Source: Paraburkholderia ginsengiterrae (GTDB lineage Bacteria; Pseudomonadota; Gammaproteobacteria; Burkholderiales; Burkholderiaceae). From it: a DNA stretch of 64,000 bases. The stretch is from the NCBI RefSeq assembly GCF_001645125.1, contig NZ_LXKA01000393.1, positions 1-64,000 on the forward strand. Direction: 5' to 3'. Below the pieces are notes generated by a model. The model was given only the letters and a program-made list of their open reading frames with translations, did not search any database and was not told where the DNA came from. The position numbers and the translations under genes are program-made. Of the stretch, positions 48,899 to 58,454 are shown piece after piece. The stretch's first letter is position 1. Each line of letters starts with the position of its first letter.

Positions 48899-49507
48899 AT
48901 GTCCGAACGCACACTTCGCAGCATCCTCGGTGCCACCGCGCCCGTTTCGCTGACCGCTCGCAACACGGCATTGCTCGTGATCGATTTCCAGAACGAGTAT
49001 TTCACCGGCTCGCTGCCCATTCCCGATGGCGCGGCGGCGTTGCGCAACGCGCGCACGCTCGTCGACTATGCCGATCGCCATGGCTGGCGCGTGGTGCACG
49101 TGCAGCACGTCGCACCGGTTGATTCACCGCTCTTCGCCGCGGACAGCCGGAATGCCCAGCTTCACGCCGACCTGCAACCGCGGCCCGCGCATCGCGTGAT
49201 CAGCAAAAGCTCCGTGAGTGTGTTTGCCAGCACGGACCTCGCGACGACGCTGAAGAACGACGGCATCACGCATCTGGTCATTTGCGGTCTCATGACGCAC
49301 GCCTGCGTGGCGGGCGCTGCGCGCGATGCCGTGCCGGCGGGCTTCGAAGTCATCGTCGCTGCCGATGCCTGCGCGACTCGCGACATCGTGGTCGACAGCA
49401 AGCTGAGCGTCGGACACGACACATTGCACCGGTCGGCGCTGGCCGAAATAGCGGACACCTTCGGCTCGGTGATGAACACCGGCGACGTGCTATCGCTGCT
49501 TGCATGA
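48899..49507 (+). CDS. Cysteine hydrolase, isochorismatase family
   Basis: A 202-aa enzyme with the catalytic Asp29 in LLVIDFQNEYF, Lys103 in RVISKSSVSVF, and nucleophile Cys136 in THACVAGAARDA. It probably hydrolyses an amide or similar small substrate; the family includes nicotinamidases. The ATG follows the CCTTCCAGAAAGAAACC leader. The divergently oriented neighbours give no substrate hint; a LysR regulator follows on the same strand. Confidence 0.88.
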   Translation: MSERTLRSILGATAPVSLTARNTALLVIDFQNEYFTGSLPIPDGAAALRNARTLVDYADRHGWRVVHVQHVAPVDSPLFAADSRNAQLHADLQPRPAHRVISKSSVSVFASTDLATTLKNDGITHLVICGLMTHACVAGAARDAVPAGFEVIVAADACATRDIVVDSKLSVGHDTLHRSALAEIADTFGSVMNTGDVLSLLA

Positions 49508-49651
49508 TCAACGCCTCAAGACTGGTCACGACACGCTGCTTATAACGGCATCCTAAGCATCGCCTCCAGATGAACTGACGTGCGTTGCCGGGCCGTCCGG
49601 CTATCACACCGTGTTAGCATCGGGCGCCCCGGCAACACCTCAATCTCGCTT

Positions 49652-50545
49652 ATGGACCAGTTGCTTGCAATGCGCGCTTTCCGCGTCGTCGTCGAAGCGC
49701 AGGGATTCTCAGCCGCGGCCGAGCGGCTCGACACCACGCATTCGAGCGTGTCGCGTCAATTGAAACAGCTCGAGGTCTCGCTAGGCGTTCAGCTGCTCAA
49801 CCGCACCACGCGCCGCTTTACGCTAACCGCTGCGGGCGCGCGCTACTACCAAGCCAGCGTCGATATTCTTGACCGGGTGGACGCGGCGGCCCAGGCCATG
49901 GCAAGCGAAAACCAGCAGGCGACCGGCCTGCTGCGCGTCAGCGCGCCGCTTGCCATCGGCACATTGGAACTTGCGAACTGGCTTCCGTCGTTCCAGAGCC
50001 GTTACCCCGACATCCAGCTTGACCTGTCATGCAGCGATCAATTCGTCGACCTCATTGCCGACGGCTTCGACGTCGCGCTGCGCATTAGCGGTCAACTGGC
50101 GGACACCACATTGGTTGCAAGGAGCCTGACCGAATCGGATATCGTGCTGGTCGCGTCGCCGGCCTATCTGGCCCGACGCGGACTCCCCCAGTCCGCCGGG
50201 CAACTCGCCGAGCACGAGCTACTGGCTTTTGCCGGTGCGTCCGAACCAGCGGAATGGGTGTTGACGCCCGAGCAGGGCGCGCCCATCCGGGTCGCATCAC
50301 GCAGCCGGCTGAAGACGGATGCCATCACCGCGCTCTACGCCGCGGCGCTGGCAGGCGCGGGTATAGCAGCCTTCACGCGGCACACTGTGCAGACCGACCT
50401 CAAACACGGCCACCTGATTCAGGTCCTGCCGGGCTACACCTTGGGAAGCCGCCACTACTACGCACTCTACCCGCAGACACGGTATGTGGCGCCTAAGGTC
50501 AGGGCTTTCGTCGATCACATGGCGGAGCATTATCGCGGACAGTAG
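49652..50545 (+). CDS. LysR family transcriptional regulator
   Basis: A 297-aa regulator. The N-terminal winged helix-turn-helix is MRAFRVVVEAQGFSAAAERL...SSVSRQLKQLEVSLGVQLLNRTTRRFTLT; the rest is the periplasmic-binding-like effector domain. The start at MDQLLAMRAF is the usual LysR start. It could control the upstream isochorismatase-family gene, but both are on the same strand rather than divergent. Confidence 0.92.
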   Translation: MDQLLAMRAFRVVVEAQGFSAAAERLDTTHSSVSRQLKQLEVSLGVQLLNRTTRRFTLTAAGARYYQASVDILDRVDAAAQAMASENQQATGLLRVSAPLAIGTLELANWLPSFQSRYPDIQLDLSCSDQFVDLIADGFDVALRISGQLADTTLVARSLTESDIVLVASPAYLARRGLPQSAGQLAEHELLAFAGASEPAEWVLTPEQGAPIRVASRSRLKTDAITALYAAALAGAGIAAFTRHTVQTDLKHGHLIQVLPGYTLGSRHYYALYPQTRYVAPKVRAFVDHMAEHYRGQ

Positions 50546-50606
50546 CGTGTCCCGGCGCGTAAGACCTCACGCGGCCTCCTGCGGCCACGCCCGCGTTTAA
50601 GGCCGA

Positions 50607-51311
50607 TCAGGGACGCTTCGGAATCTCCAGCCCCTTCGCCACGGCCGGACGAGCCACGAACGCGGCCAGTGCGCGCGTCACGTTCGGAAAGTCCTGAATG
50701 CCGACGAGATCACCGGCTTCATAGAACCCGATGAGATTGCGCACCCACGGAAAGGTGGCGATATCGGCGATCGAATACGTGTCGCCGAGAATCCAGTCGC
50801 GCCCTTCGAGCTGCTGGTTCAGCACGCCGAGCAAGCGCTTCGATTCGGCGATGTAGCGATCGCGCGGACGCTTGTCCTCATACTCCTTGCCGGCGAATTT
50901 GTGAAAGAAGCCCACCTGGCCGAACATCGGCCCGATGCCGCCCATCTGGAACATCACCCACTGGATCGCTTCATAACGGCGCGCGGCGTCCTGCGGAATG
51001 AACCGGCCGGTCTTGTCGGCCAGATAGATCAGAATCGCGCCGGATTCGAACAGCGGCAGCGGATTGCCGTCCGGGCCGTTCGGATCAATGATCGCGGGAA
51101 TCTTGTTGTTCGGATTGAGCGACAGAAACTCCGGCGTCATCTGATCGTTCGTATCGAAGCGCACGAGATGCGGCTCGTACGGCAGCCCCGTCTCTTCGAG
51201 CATGATCGACACCTTCACGCCATTGGGCGTGGGCAGCGAATAAAGCTGAATCCGGTCCGGATGCGCGGCAAGCCATTTCTTCGTGATCGGAAAAGCAGAG
51301 AGGTCGCTCAT
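50607..51311 (-). CDS. Glutathione S-transferase family protein, YfcG-like
   Basis: A 234-aa GST. The N-terminal thioredoxin-like domain has QLYSLPTPNGVKVSIMLEETGLPYE and NPNNKIPAIIDPNGPDG, and LFESGAILIYLADKTG is the GSH-binding SES-type motif. The C-terminal helical domain has IQWVMFQMGGIGPMFGQVGFF. The layout matches disulphide-bond oxidoreductases of the YfcG/YghU group. The start at MSDLSAFPITKKW is chosen over longer frames. Confidence 0.9.
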   Translation of the reverse strand: MSDLSAFPITKKWLAAHPDRIQLYSLPTPNGVKVSIMLEETGLPYEPHLVRFDTNDQMTPEFLSLNPNNKIPAIIDPNGPDGNPLPLFESGAILIYLADKTGRFIPQDAARRYEAIQWVMFQMGGIGPMFGQVGFFHKFAGKEYEDKRPRDRYIAESKRLLGVLNQQLEGRDWILGDTYSIADIATFPWVRNLIGFYEAGDLVGIQDFPNVTRALAAFVARPAVAKGLEIPKRP

Positions 51312-51464
51312 GTGACGGTGTAACCCTTGTGCGAGAGTAGCAACTGGAAAACGGACCCGGGTTTCGGCCGCCGCCATGAAGGCCGGCTTCGAAAACCCGA
51401 ACGCTGGACCGTCCAATATAAACCGACTCGGCACAACGCGTGCGGAACCGCCCCAGCCCTGCCC

Positions 51465-51686
51465 TCACCACAGGTCTTTCGTCGACGTGCCCGCGCGCAA
51501 GATATATCCGTCTCTCCACAAGGTGGCGCCGACCGTCAGCAACAGCGTCCTCTGCTCGGGGTCGAGCAGCTCCCAGGCGCTCGCCACCCATTCGGCGAAG
51601 CCCGTACAGGTCTGCTCCGGGTCGACGGGCGTTTTGCCCTCCAGATATTGCCGTTCGAACATCGAAAGCACTTTTGCGGGTGTCAT
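51465..51686 (-). CDS. Hypothetical 73-aa protein
   Basis: A small soluble protein, MTPAKVLSMFERQYLEGKTP...EQTCTGFAEWVASAWELLDPEQRTLLLTVGATLWRDGYIL. It is amphipathic and helical, with no recognised domain. A GGAG site lies nine bases before the ATG; an in-frame start 48 bases earlier is less likely. Similar small proteins seem common in Burkholderia, judged by memory. Confidence 0.6.
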   Translation of the reverse strand: MTPAKVLSMFERQYLEGKTPVDPEQTCTGFAEWVASAWELLDPEQRTLLLTVGATLWRDGYILRAGTSTKDLW

Positions 51687-51862
51687 AGGCGCCGTCTCCG
51701 TTTGCGCTCCCCAAGGGGTTTTCCTTCGGGGCATGCGCCAAGTCTAAAGGCGGCACAGCGCGCGCGGAATGCTCTCGACGCAGATCCCGGGTTACTCCCA
51801 GGCGAAATCCGCCAGCCATCGAAAAACCCGGCTCGCAACCCGGAATGACCGCAAATGCCCAC

Positions 51863-51886
51863 AAAAAAAGGCGCCGGAGCGCCTTT
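51863..51886 (-). terminator. Intrinsic terminator of csbD
   Basis: On the minus strand the stem aaaggcgc / gcgccttt has a TCCG loop and runs into a T7 tract. It follows the csbD stop by 27 bp. Confidence 0.85.
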
Positions 51887-51912
51887 CCCGTCAATCAGCG
51901 TCACCGGCCGGA

Positions 51913-52116
51913 TTACGGCTCGTCGCGCCTCGCCTTGTCCTTCGCGGCTTCTTTGGCCTCTTCCTTGGCGTCGCCGTACGCCTTACGCACCTTGCCCGCG
52001 CCTTGCTGCAGATCGCCCTTCAGTTCCTTGCCCGGGTTGTTCGTAGCCTTGCCGACTGCTTCGTTGACTTTGCCCTTGACCTGCTCGGCCACACCCTTCA
52101 CCTGGTCCTTGTTCAT
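51913..52116 (-). CDS. CsbD family stress protein
   Basis: A 67-aa highly charged protein, MNKDQVKGVAEQVKGKVNEA...GDLQQGAGKVRKAYGDAKEEAKEAAKDKARRDEP. It is the CsbD-like family of small stress-induced helical proteins. The ATG at 52116 is at the family start; upstream frames are not. Confidence 0.9.
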   Translation of the reverse strand: MNKDQVKGVAEQVKGKVNEAVGKATNNPGKELKGDLQQGAGKVRKAYGDAKEEAKEAAKDKARRDEP

Positions 52117-52288
52117 ATTCAACTCCACTATCTGGAATGCCGGCGCGACATTACGCCAGTGCTCCAGTTCAGCAACAGGTGTACCCGCGTTTGCAGGACC
52201 CCGTTTCATGCGCGAAGGCCACGCAAAAAAACTTAAAAAAAGCCTAAAGTCCCGCCGCGGCCTGCCGTAAAGCTGACATGGAGGAGCC

Positions 52289-52615
52289 ATGGACCGCACA
52301 CTCATAACAGTATCGGGGTCATCCCAAGCCGCATTGATCGATCAGGACATCGCGCATATTGCGCGCGTCATGCGTCCGGCTTTACGCGGCGACCTGGGCG
52401 GGCCGATCCTGCCAGCCGCCTACTGGCGCAAACGCCTGTACTCGCTGCTCGATACCGGCAACCTGTCGCATGCGCAGCTGTGCACGGTCGACAGTCTCCT
52501 GCTCCAGATCGGCCAATACGAAGCCGAACCCCAACTGGCGTGGGACACCCTGGCCCCCGCTACCGCCGCCCTGTTTCCGCCGCCCTACCCCGCCAGCGTC
52601 AGCCAATCGGCCTGA
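52289..52615 (+). CDS. Hypothetical 108-aa protein
   Basis: A small protein, MDRTLITVSGSSQAALIDQD...GPILPAAYWRKRLYSLLDTGNLSHAQLCTVDSLLLQIGQYEAE. The helical core and GGAGGAG ribosome site make it a real gene. No domain is recognised. Divergent from csbD. Confidence 0.7.
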   Translation: MDRTLITVSGSSQAALIDQDIAHIARVMRPALRGDLGGPILPAAYWRKRLYSLLDTGNLSHAQLCTVDSLLLQIGQYEAEPQLAWDTLAPATAALFPPPYPASVSQSA

Positions 52616-52675
52616 CACACTGCGACTTTGCACTGCCGGCCCATGCGCGCCGGCGCCCCTGCCATTGCATGCGTT

Positions 52676-52710
52676 AAAAAAACGGCCGCGCACCAGTGTG
52701 CCGCGGCCGT
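52676..52710 (-). terminator. Minus-strand terminator with no upstream gene
   Basis: On the minus strand the stem acggccgcg / cgcggccgt has an 11-nt loop and runs into a T7 tract (52676-52682 on plus as A). The nearest minus-strand gene on its upstream side is otsA (57027-58454), more than 4 kb away, with plus-strand dcm, vsr and other genes between. Confidence 0.6.
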
Positions 52711-52892
52711 AACACGTCGCGACGCAGGGAATTAGCGTCACGCGACAAGACTACACGTCCAACTGTGACAACCGCATTTAGCCGCGGTCCGCTTCGTCGA
52801 AGTGAAAAAGTTTCACCGTACTGGCCTGCAAATAGAGAAAATGGGACGACCTTAGGTCATAATGTCCGCAAAAATTCCCAGCAAGGACATCC

Positions 52893-54173
52893 GTGACCCT
52901 CGCCGCTCCGCTCGCACTGCTCAGGCAAGCGCGCGCCCGCTTCACCCAACGCGAAATCGCCGCGCATGTCGGCAAAGACATCAAGACGGTACGACGCTGG
53001 GAAAAAGGCGAAACGCCGTGCCCGGCCATGCTGGAACCGGCGCTGCGCGATCTGCTGCAGACCGGCGCGCGGGCCAAAGGCAGCGCCGGCGGCGACGCCC
53101 AGTTCCGTTTCGTCGATCTGTTTGCCGGCATCGGCGGAATTCGCATGGGCTTCGAGGCGCACGGGGGCGAGTGTGTCTTCACGAGCGAATGGAACGACTT
53201 TTCCACCAGGACCTATCGCGAGAACTACCCGGGCGGCGCGGAGCACGCGCTGATCGGCGACATCGTCTCGTTTCCGGCTGAAGACGTGCCGAGCCACGAT
53301 GTGCTGCTCGGCGGCTTCCCGTGCCAGCCGTTTTCGATTGCCGGCGTGAGCAAAAAGAACGCGCTCGGGCGGCCGCACGGCTTCGAGTGCACCACGCAAG
53401 GCACGCTCTTTTTCGACGTCGCGCGGATCATCGCGGCGAAGCGCCCCGCCGCGTTCCTGCTGGAGAACGTGAAGAACCTGCTCTCGCACGACAAAGGCCG
53501 CACTTTCGATGTGATTCTGCAAACCCTGCGCGACGAGCTCGGCTACGAAGTGCATTACCGCGTGATCGACGGGCAGCATTTCACGCCGCAGCATCGGGAG
53601 CGCATCATCATTGTCGGCTTTCGCGGCAAGACGTCGTTCTCGTGGGACGACCTGCGGCTGCCCGAACAGGGTCCGCGTCTCGGCTCTATCCTGCACCGCA
53701 CGGACGGCAGCGAGCCGGTTCTGCCCTGGGACCACGACCGTTTCTTCGATCACACCAGCCGCCGCGTGCAGCCGAAGTACACGCTCACGTCGAACCTCTG
53801 GACCTATCTGCAAAACTACGCGGCGAAACACCGCGAGGCGGGCAACGGTTTCGGCTTCGGCATGGCGTATCCGCAGAGCGTCACGCGTACGCTGTCGGCC
53901 CGCTATCACAAGGACGGCTCCGAGATCCTCGTGTATCAGGGCGAGGCGCTGCGTCCGCGGCGCCTCACGCCACGCGAATGCGCGCGGCTGATGGGTTTCC
54001 CCGATACCTTCAGGATTCCGGTGAGCGACACGCAGGCCTACCGGCAATTCGGCAACAGCGTCGTCATGCCGGTGATGCGCGAAGTGGCGCGCATCATGCT
54101 GCCGCATGTGCAAACCCTGCTCGCCGAGGAGGCGCCCCATGGCTCGAGACAAGCCCTTTCGCTCTACGCCTGA
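52893..54173 (+). CDS. dcm: DNA (cytosine-5-)-methyltransferase, Dcm-like
   Basis: A 426-aa C5-cytosine methyltransferase. The N-terminal ~65 residues have a helix-turn-helix look ([24 protein letters not shown]). Motif I is [16 protein letters not shown], motif [10 protein letters not shown] (nucleophile Cys144), motif VI LENVKNL, motif [15 protein letters not shown]. The C-terminal [15 protein letters not shown]...[39 protein letters not shown] is very close to E. coli Dcm (CCWGG). No restriction gene is next to it; vsr follows. Confidence 0.93.
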   Translation: MTLAAPLALLRQARARFTQREIAAHVGKDIKTVRRWEKGETPCPAMLEPALRDLLQTGARAKGSAGGDAQFRFVDLFAGIGGIRMGFEAHGGECVFTSEWNDFSTRTYRENYPGGAEHALIGDIVSFPAEDVPSHDVLLGGFPCQPFSIAGVSKKNALGRPHGFECTTQGTLFFDVARIIAAKRPAAFLLENVKNLLSHDKGRTFDVILQTLRDELGYEVHYRVIDGQHFTPQHRERIIIVGFRGKTSFSWDDLRLPEQGPRLGSILHRTDGSEPVLPWDHDRFFDHTSRRVQPKYTLTSNLWTYLQNYAAKHREAGNGFGFGMAYPQSVTRTLSARYHKDGSEILVYQGEALRPRRLTPRECARLMGFPDTFRIPVSDTQAYRQFGNSVVMPVMREVARIMLPHVQTLLAEEAPHGSRQALSLYA

Positions 54174-54225
54174 GCGATTCGCCGGGTTGAGCGCCGAACG
54201 CTTCGACGCCCTGGGCCGGCGCTAA
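54139..54225 (+). CDS. Possible 28-aa reading frame between dcm and vsr
   Basis: Product [20 protein letters not shown], then RFDALGRR. It overlaps the last 35 bases of dcm in another frame and has a perfect GAGGAGG site six bases before its ATG. Its TAA is separated from the vsr ATG by one AAA codon in the same frame. It could couple vsr translation to dcm, or be the detached N-terminus of a longer vsr. Confidence 0.45.
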   Translation: MARDKPFRSTPERFAGLSAERFDALGRR

Positions 54226-54228
54226 AAA

Positions 54229-54675
54229 ATGGTCGATATCGTCGACAGCGCGACGCGCAGCCGCATGATGTCCGGCATTCGCGGCCGCAACACCAAGCCG
54301 GAAATCCTGATCCGCAGCCTGTTGCACCGGCAAGGCTTTCGCTTCCGCCTGGACGCGCGCGACCTGCCGGGGCGTCCGGACATCGTGCTGCCGCGCTATC
54401 GCGCGGTCGTGCTGGTGCATGGCTGCTTCTGGCACGGCCACGACTGTCATCTTTTCAAGTGGCCGCAAACGCGGCCCGAGTTCTGGCGCGAGAAGATCGG
54501 CCGCAATCGCAGCAACGACGACAAGGTCCGCACCGCGCTGCTCGCGAGCGGCTGGCGCGTCGCGGTGGTGTGGGAGTGCGCGCTGCGCGGCGCCAATCGC
54601 GATATCGACGGGCTGTTGCAGCGGCTCGTCGAGTGGCTGAAAAGCGAGGCGCCAAGCTTCGAGGCACGCGGCTGA
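54229..54675 (+). CDS. vsr: Very short patch repair endonuclease
   Basis: A 148-aa nicking enzyme that starts repair of T:G mismatches from 5-methylcytosine deamination. Key residues match the E. coli numbering: Asp51 in LPGRPDIV, His64 and His69 in VHGCFWHG, and zinc ligands Cys66, His71, Cys73 and Cys117 (VVWECALR). The start at MVDIVDSATRSRMM is the family start. Co-occurrence with dcm is the expected pair. Confidence 0.95.
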   Translation: MVDIVDSATRSRMMSGIRGRNTKPEILIRSLLHRQGFRFRLDARDLPGRPDIVLPRYRAVVLVHGCFWHGHDCHLFKWPQTRPEFWREKIGRNRSNDDKVRTALLASGWRVAVVWECALRGANRDIDGLLQRLVEWLKSEAPSFEARG

Positions 54676-54847
54676 AAGCCGCTTGTCGTCCGCCGTGGCC
54701 TGCCCGCGAGCCGGGAATCCCGAGGCCGCTGGTGATACACTCGACTGGCTAACCCGGGGCATTTTCACGGGCCGCGCAGCACCGCGAACCGGCCACCCTG
54801 CCAGACGCTCCGGCCACCCCAGAACCAACCAAGAAGGGAGGCACCCC

Positions 54848-55351
54848 ATGGCTGATTTCCGTCTCTGGTCCGATGAATTCCCCACCAACGGCTTCATGCC
54901 GAAAGCCCACGAATACAACGACAAGGCCTTCGGCGTCGACGGCGAAAACATCTCGCCCGCGTTGCAGTGGGACGCGCCACCGCCCGACACGCAAAGCTTC
55001 GCCCTCACCGTGCACGATCCCGACGCGCCCACCGGCAGCGGCTTCTGGCACTGGGTCGTGGTGAACATTCCGGTCGACGCCCGCTCGCTGCCGCGCAATG
55101 CCGGCAAAGCGGACGGCTCGCTGCTGCCGCAAGGCGCGCTGCAGGTGCGCAACGACTACGGCACGGTCGGCTTCGGCGGGGCCGCGCCTCCGCGCGGCGA
55201 CAGGACGCATCGCTACATCTTCCGGCTGCATGCTCTGCGGGTGCCGCATCTGCCGGTCAACGCGGACACCACCAACGCGGTGGCCCGTTTCATGACCCAC
55301 CTGAATGAGATCGACTCGACCACACACACGGGCCTGTACGAACTCAAATAA
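54848..55351 (+). CDS. YbhB/YbcL family Raf kinase inhibitor-like protein
   Basis: A 167-aa PEBP-fold protein. Motifs SPALQWDAPPPDTQSFALTVHDPDAPTGSGFWHWVVVNIP, GGAAPPRGDRTHRYIFRLHAL and NEIDSTTHTGLYELK are typical. The ATG at 54848 follows GGGAGGCACCCC. Its natural ligand is unknown. Followed by an MFS gene 138 bp on. Confidence 0.9.
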   Translation: MADFRLWSDEFPTNGFMPKAHEYNDKAFGVDGENISPALQWDAPPPDTQSFALTVHDPDAPTGSGFWHWVVVNIPVDARSLPRNAGKADGSLLPQGALQVRNDYGTVGFGGAAPPRGDRTHRYIFRLHALRVPHLPVNADTTNAVARFMTHLNEIDSTTHTGLYELK

Positions 55352-55489
55352 ACCCGACAACACGAAGCCGGTGCGCGCGAGCTGCACCGGCAGCGCCGCT
55401 GCCGCCGCGGACTCTTTCAACGCCGGCAAGCAGCGCGCCTGACGGGCCGCGCGATCGCGTGAGCCGTTCCACCACCACTCGAATCATCG

Positions 55490-56938
55490 ATGCACGCACA
55501 ACCATCGCGCAAGGACGCTGCCGTACCCGCCGAAGCGTCCGACTCACCCGCCTCGGACACTTCGCCCCTGAACAGCCCGGAGCAAGGCCTGCCGATTCCG
55601 CAACGCTACTGGGCGATGCTGGTGATCGCGCTCGCCCTCACGCTCGCCGTGCTCGACAGCGCGATTGCCAACGTGGCGCTGCCGACCATCGCGCGCAATC
55701 TGCACGCGAGCGCGGCCAGCTCGATCTGGATCGTCAACGCCTACCAGCTTGCCATCACCATTTCGCTGCTGCCGCTCGCCTCGCTCGGCGACCGGATCGG
55801 CTACCGGCGTATTTATCTGGGCGGGCTGATCCTGTTCACGGTGGCGTCGTTCGGCTGCGCGTTGTCGAACTCGCTCGCAACGCTCGCGCTCGCGCGCGTG
55901 GTGCAGGGCTTTGGCGCGGCGGGCGTGATGAGCGTGAATACCGCACTCGTGCGCATGATCTATCCGCCCGCGCAACTCGGGCGCGGTGTCGCGCTCAACG
56001 CGATGGTGGTCGCCATCTCCTCGGCGGTGGGGCCGACCATCGCATCCGGCGTGCTGGCGGTCGCCTCGTGGCCATGGCTGTTCGCGATCAACGTGCCGAT
56101 CGGCATCGCCGCGATCGTCGGCGGCTTCAAGGCGCTGCCAATGAACCCCGGCCACGAATCGCCGTACGACTACCTGAGCGCGGTGATGAACGCATTCGTG
56201 TTCGGCCTGCTGATTTTCGCCGTCGACGGGCTCGGGCACGGCGAGCGGCTTGGCTACGTCATGTTCGAAGCCATCGCGGCGGTGGTGATCGGCTATTTCT
56301 TCGTGCGCCGTCAGTTGACGCAGCCCGCGCCGTTGCTGCCGATCGATTTACTGAGGATTCCGGTGTTCGCGCTGTCGATCGGCACGTCGGTCTGTTCGTT
56401 CTGCGCGCAGACGCTAGCCTTCGTGTCGCTGCCGTTTCTGCTGCAGGAAACCTTGGGGTTGTCGCAGGTGGAAACCGGACTGCTCATGACGCCCTGGCCG
56501 GCCGTGATCATCGTCGCGGCGCCGGTTGCCGGCGTGCTGTCGGACAAAGTTTCTTCAGGCTGGCTGGGCGGCATCGGACTCGCCGCGATGACAGTGGGGC
56601 TCCTGCTGCTTGCCACGCTCGGCGCGCACCCCGACGCCATGCAGATTACGTGGCGCATGGCACTGTGCGGCGCGGGCTTCGGCATCTTCCAGTCGCCGAA
56701 CAATCGCACCATGCTGTCGGCCGCGCCGCGTGAGCGCAGCGGCGGCGCAAGCGGCATGCTGGGCACCGCGCGTCTAACCGGGCAGACGGTTGGCGCGGCA
56801 CTGGTCGCGCTGATCTTTGGCGTTGCGCCGCAAAACGGACCGACTGTCGCGCTCTATGTGGCCGCGGGCTTTGCGGCGGTCGCCGCGGTCATCAGCACGC
56901 TGCGCGTGACGCAGCAGGTCAACACGCAACCTGCTTGA
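55490..56938 (+). CDS. MFS transporter, DHA2 drug-efflux type
   Basis: A 482-aa membrane protein with about 14 hydrophobic helices. Motif A is GDRIGYRRIYLGG, and motif C-like MSVNTALVRMIYP and LDSAIANVALPTIARNL near the start fit the 14-helix DHA2/EmrB drug-proton antiporters. A 45-residue polar N-terminal extension precedes helix 1. It converges with otsA. Substrates unknown. Confidence 0.88.
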   Translation: MHAQPSRKDAAVPAEASDSPASDTSPLNSPEQGLPIPQRYWAMLVIALALTLAVLDSAIANVALPTIARNLHASAASSIWIVNAYQLAITISLLPLASLGDRIGYRRIYLGGLILFTVASFGCALSNSLATLALARVVQGFGAAGVMSVNTALVRMIYPPAQLGRGVALNAMVVAISSAVGPTIASGVLAVASWPWLFAINVPIGIAAIVGGFKALPMNPGHESPYDYLSAVMNAFVFGLLIFAVDGLGHGERLGYVMFEAIAAVVIGYFFVRRQLTQPAPLLPIDLLRIPVFALSIGTSVCSFCAQTLAFVSLPFLLQETLGLSQVETGLLMTPWPAVIIVAAPVAGVLSDKVSSGWLGGIGLAAMTVGLLLLATLGAHPDAMQITWRMALCGAGFGIFQSPNNRTMLSAAPRERSGGASGMLGTARLTGQTVGAALVALIFGVAPQNGPTVALYVAAGFAAVAAVISTLRVTQQVNTQPA

Positions 56939-56986
56939 GCGCTTGACTGGAGAGCTTGGGATAGCGACGTTAGCGACGTGACTCGC

Positions 56987-57013
56987 CTGCGCGGCTTCGC
57001 TGAAACCGCGCAG
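56987..57013. terminator. Candidate hairpin between MFS and otsA genes
   Basis: ctgcgcgg (56987-56994) pairs with ccgcgcag (57006-57013) around an 11-nt loop. There is no T tract, so terminator function is uncertain. Confidence 0.3.
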
Positions 57014-57026
57014 GCCGCGGATCCGG

Positions 57027-58454
57027 CTACGACGATGCGGTCACGTCAGCGAGCTTTACCGCTTTGGCCGTCACCGAGGATGCGGTTGCGACATTGCGCA
57101 GATCGGCGAGGAAGGTATCGCGCCAGACTGACAGATTGTTCTCGCGCATCGGCGCCATCATGTCCGCATGCCGCGCCTGACGCTCGGCGAGCGGCATCGA
57201 CAGTGCGCGTTCGAGCGCTTCGGCCATCTGCGACAGGTCGAACGGATTGACGACCAGCGCGCCCGGCAGCTGCTCGGCCGCGCCGGCGAATTGCGACAGC
57301 ACCAGCACGCCCGGATCGGCCGGATCCTGAGATGCGACGTACTCCTTCGCAACCAGATTCATGCCGTCGCGCAGCGGCGTCACATAGCCGACCTGCGACT
57401 GGCGGAACAGCGCCATCAGCAGATTGCGCTCGTACTTGCGGTTCAGGTACTGGATCGGCGTCCAGTCGAGTTGCGCGAAGCGGCCGTTGATGCGGCCGGC
57501 TTCCCCCTCCAGCGTCTGACGAATCCGCTGATAGGTCTGCACATCCGCGCGCGTCGGCGGCGCGATCTGCACCAGCGACACGCGCCCGTGCCAACCCGGT
57601 GCATTCAGCAGCAGCCGCTCGAACGCCTGGAAGCGCTCCACCAGCCCCTTCGAATAGTCGAGGCGATCGACGCTCATGATCAGCTTGCGCCCGCGCATGC
57701 CGTCGCGCAGGCTGCGCACCGGCTTGCGGTCGGTGAACTGCTCGGCGGCGCTGGCAATCGCGTCGGGATAGATCCCGATCGGATATGCGCCCACTTTCAG
57801 GAAGCGGTTATACGCATGCATCATGCCGTCCTCGCTCGAGGTGCCATGATGGCCGCGCTCGATAAAGTCGACAAACGACTGGCGATCCGCTTCGGTCTGG
57901 AAACCGATCACGTCATAGCTGCACATGGCCTTGACCAGCTCATCGTGCGGCGGAATCGTCCTCAGGACTTCCGGCACCGGAAACGGAATATGCAGGAAAA
58001 AGCCGATCGGATTCTTCACGCCCAGCTCGCGCAGGCAACGCGCGAACGGCAGCAGGTGATAGTCGTGCACCCAGATGATGTCGTCGGGCTTGAGCAGCAC
58101 CTTGAGCTGCCCCGCAAGCGTCGCGTTGACGCGCTGATAGCCGGCGTACTCCTGGCGGTCGTAGCGCGACAGGTCGTTACGGTAGTGGAAGGTCGGCCAC
58201 AGCGTCGCGTTGGAAAAGCCGCGATAGTACTGGTCGTAGTCGCGCTTGGTGAGGCCAACCGTCGCGTAGGTCACGTTGCCCTGTTTTTCAATGACCGGCG
58301 CGCTCGGCTCGGTCACCGTCTCGCCATTCCAGCCAAACCAGACCCCGCCGGTTTCTTTCAACGCATCCAGCACGCCCACCGCGAGGCCACCCGCTGCGGG
58401 GCGGCCTTCCTGGATCGGCGCGACACGATTCGATACCACGATCAGTCTGCTCAT
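57027..58454 (-). CDS. otsA: Trehalose-6-phosphate synthase
   Basis: A 475-aa GT20 enzyme that makes trehalose-6-phosphate from UDP-glucose and glucose-6-phosphate. The N-terminal MSRLIVVSNRVAPIQEGRPAAGGLAVGV, IWVHDYHLLPFARCLRELG, GFFLHIPFPVPEVL and SVDRLDYSKGLVERFQAFE motifs are present. The GT-B C-terminal loop is DGMNLVAKEYVASQ. The start at MSRLIV is preferred over an ORF extension of 69 residues. No otsB phosphatase lies nearby. Confidence 0.96.
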   Translation of the reverse strand: MSRLIVVSNRVAPIQEGRPAAGGLAVGVLDALKETGGVWFGWNGETVTEPSAPVIEKQGNVTYATVGLTKRDYDQYYRGFSNATLWPTFHYRNDLSRYDRQEYAGYQRVNATLAGQLKVLLKPDDIIWVHDYHLLPFARCLRELGVKNPIGFFLHIPFPVPEVLRTIPPHDELVKAMCSYDVIGFQTEADRQSFVDFIERGHHGTSSEDGMMHAYNRFLKVGAYPIGIYPDAIASAAEQFTDRKPVRSLRDGMRGRKLIMSVDRLDYSKGLVERFQAFERLLLNAPGWHGRVSLVQIAPPTRADVQTYQRIRQTLEGEAGRINGRFAQLDWTPIQYLNRKYERNLLMALFRQSQVGYVTPLRDGMNLVAKEYVASQDPADPGVLVLSQFAGAAEQLPGALVVNPFDLSQMAEALERALSMPLAERQARHADMMAPMRENNLSVWRDTFLADLRNVATASSVTAKAVKLADVTASS

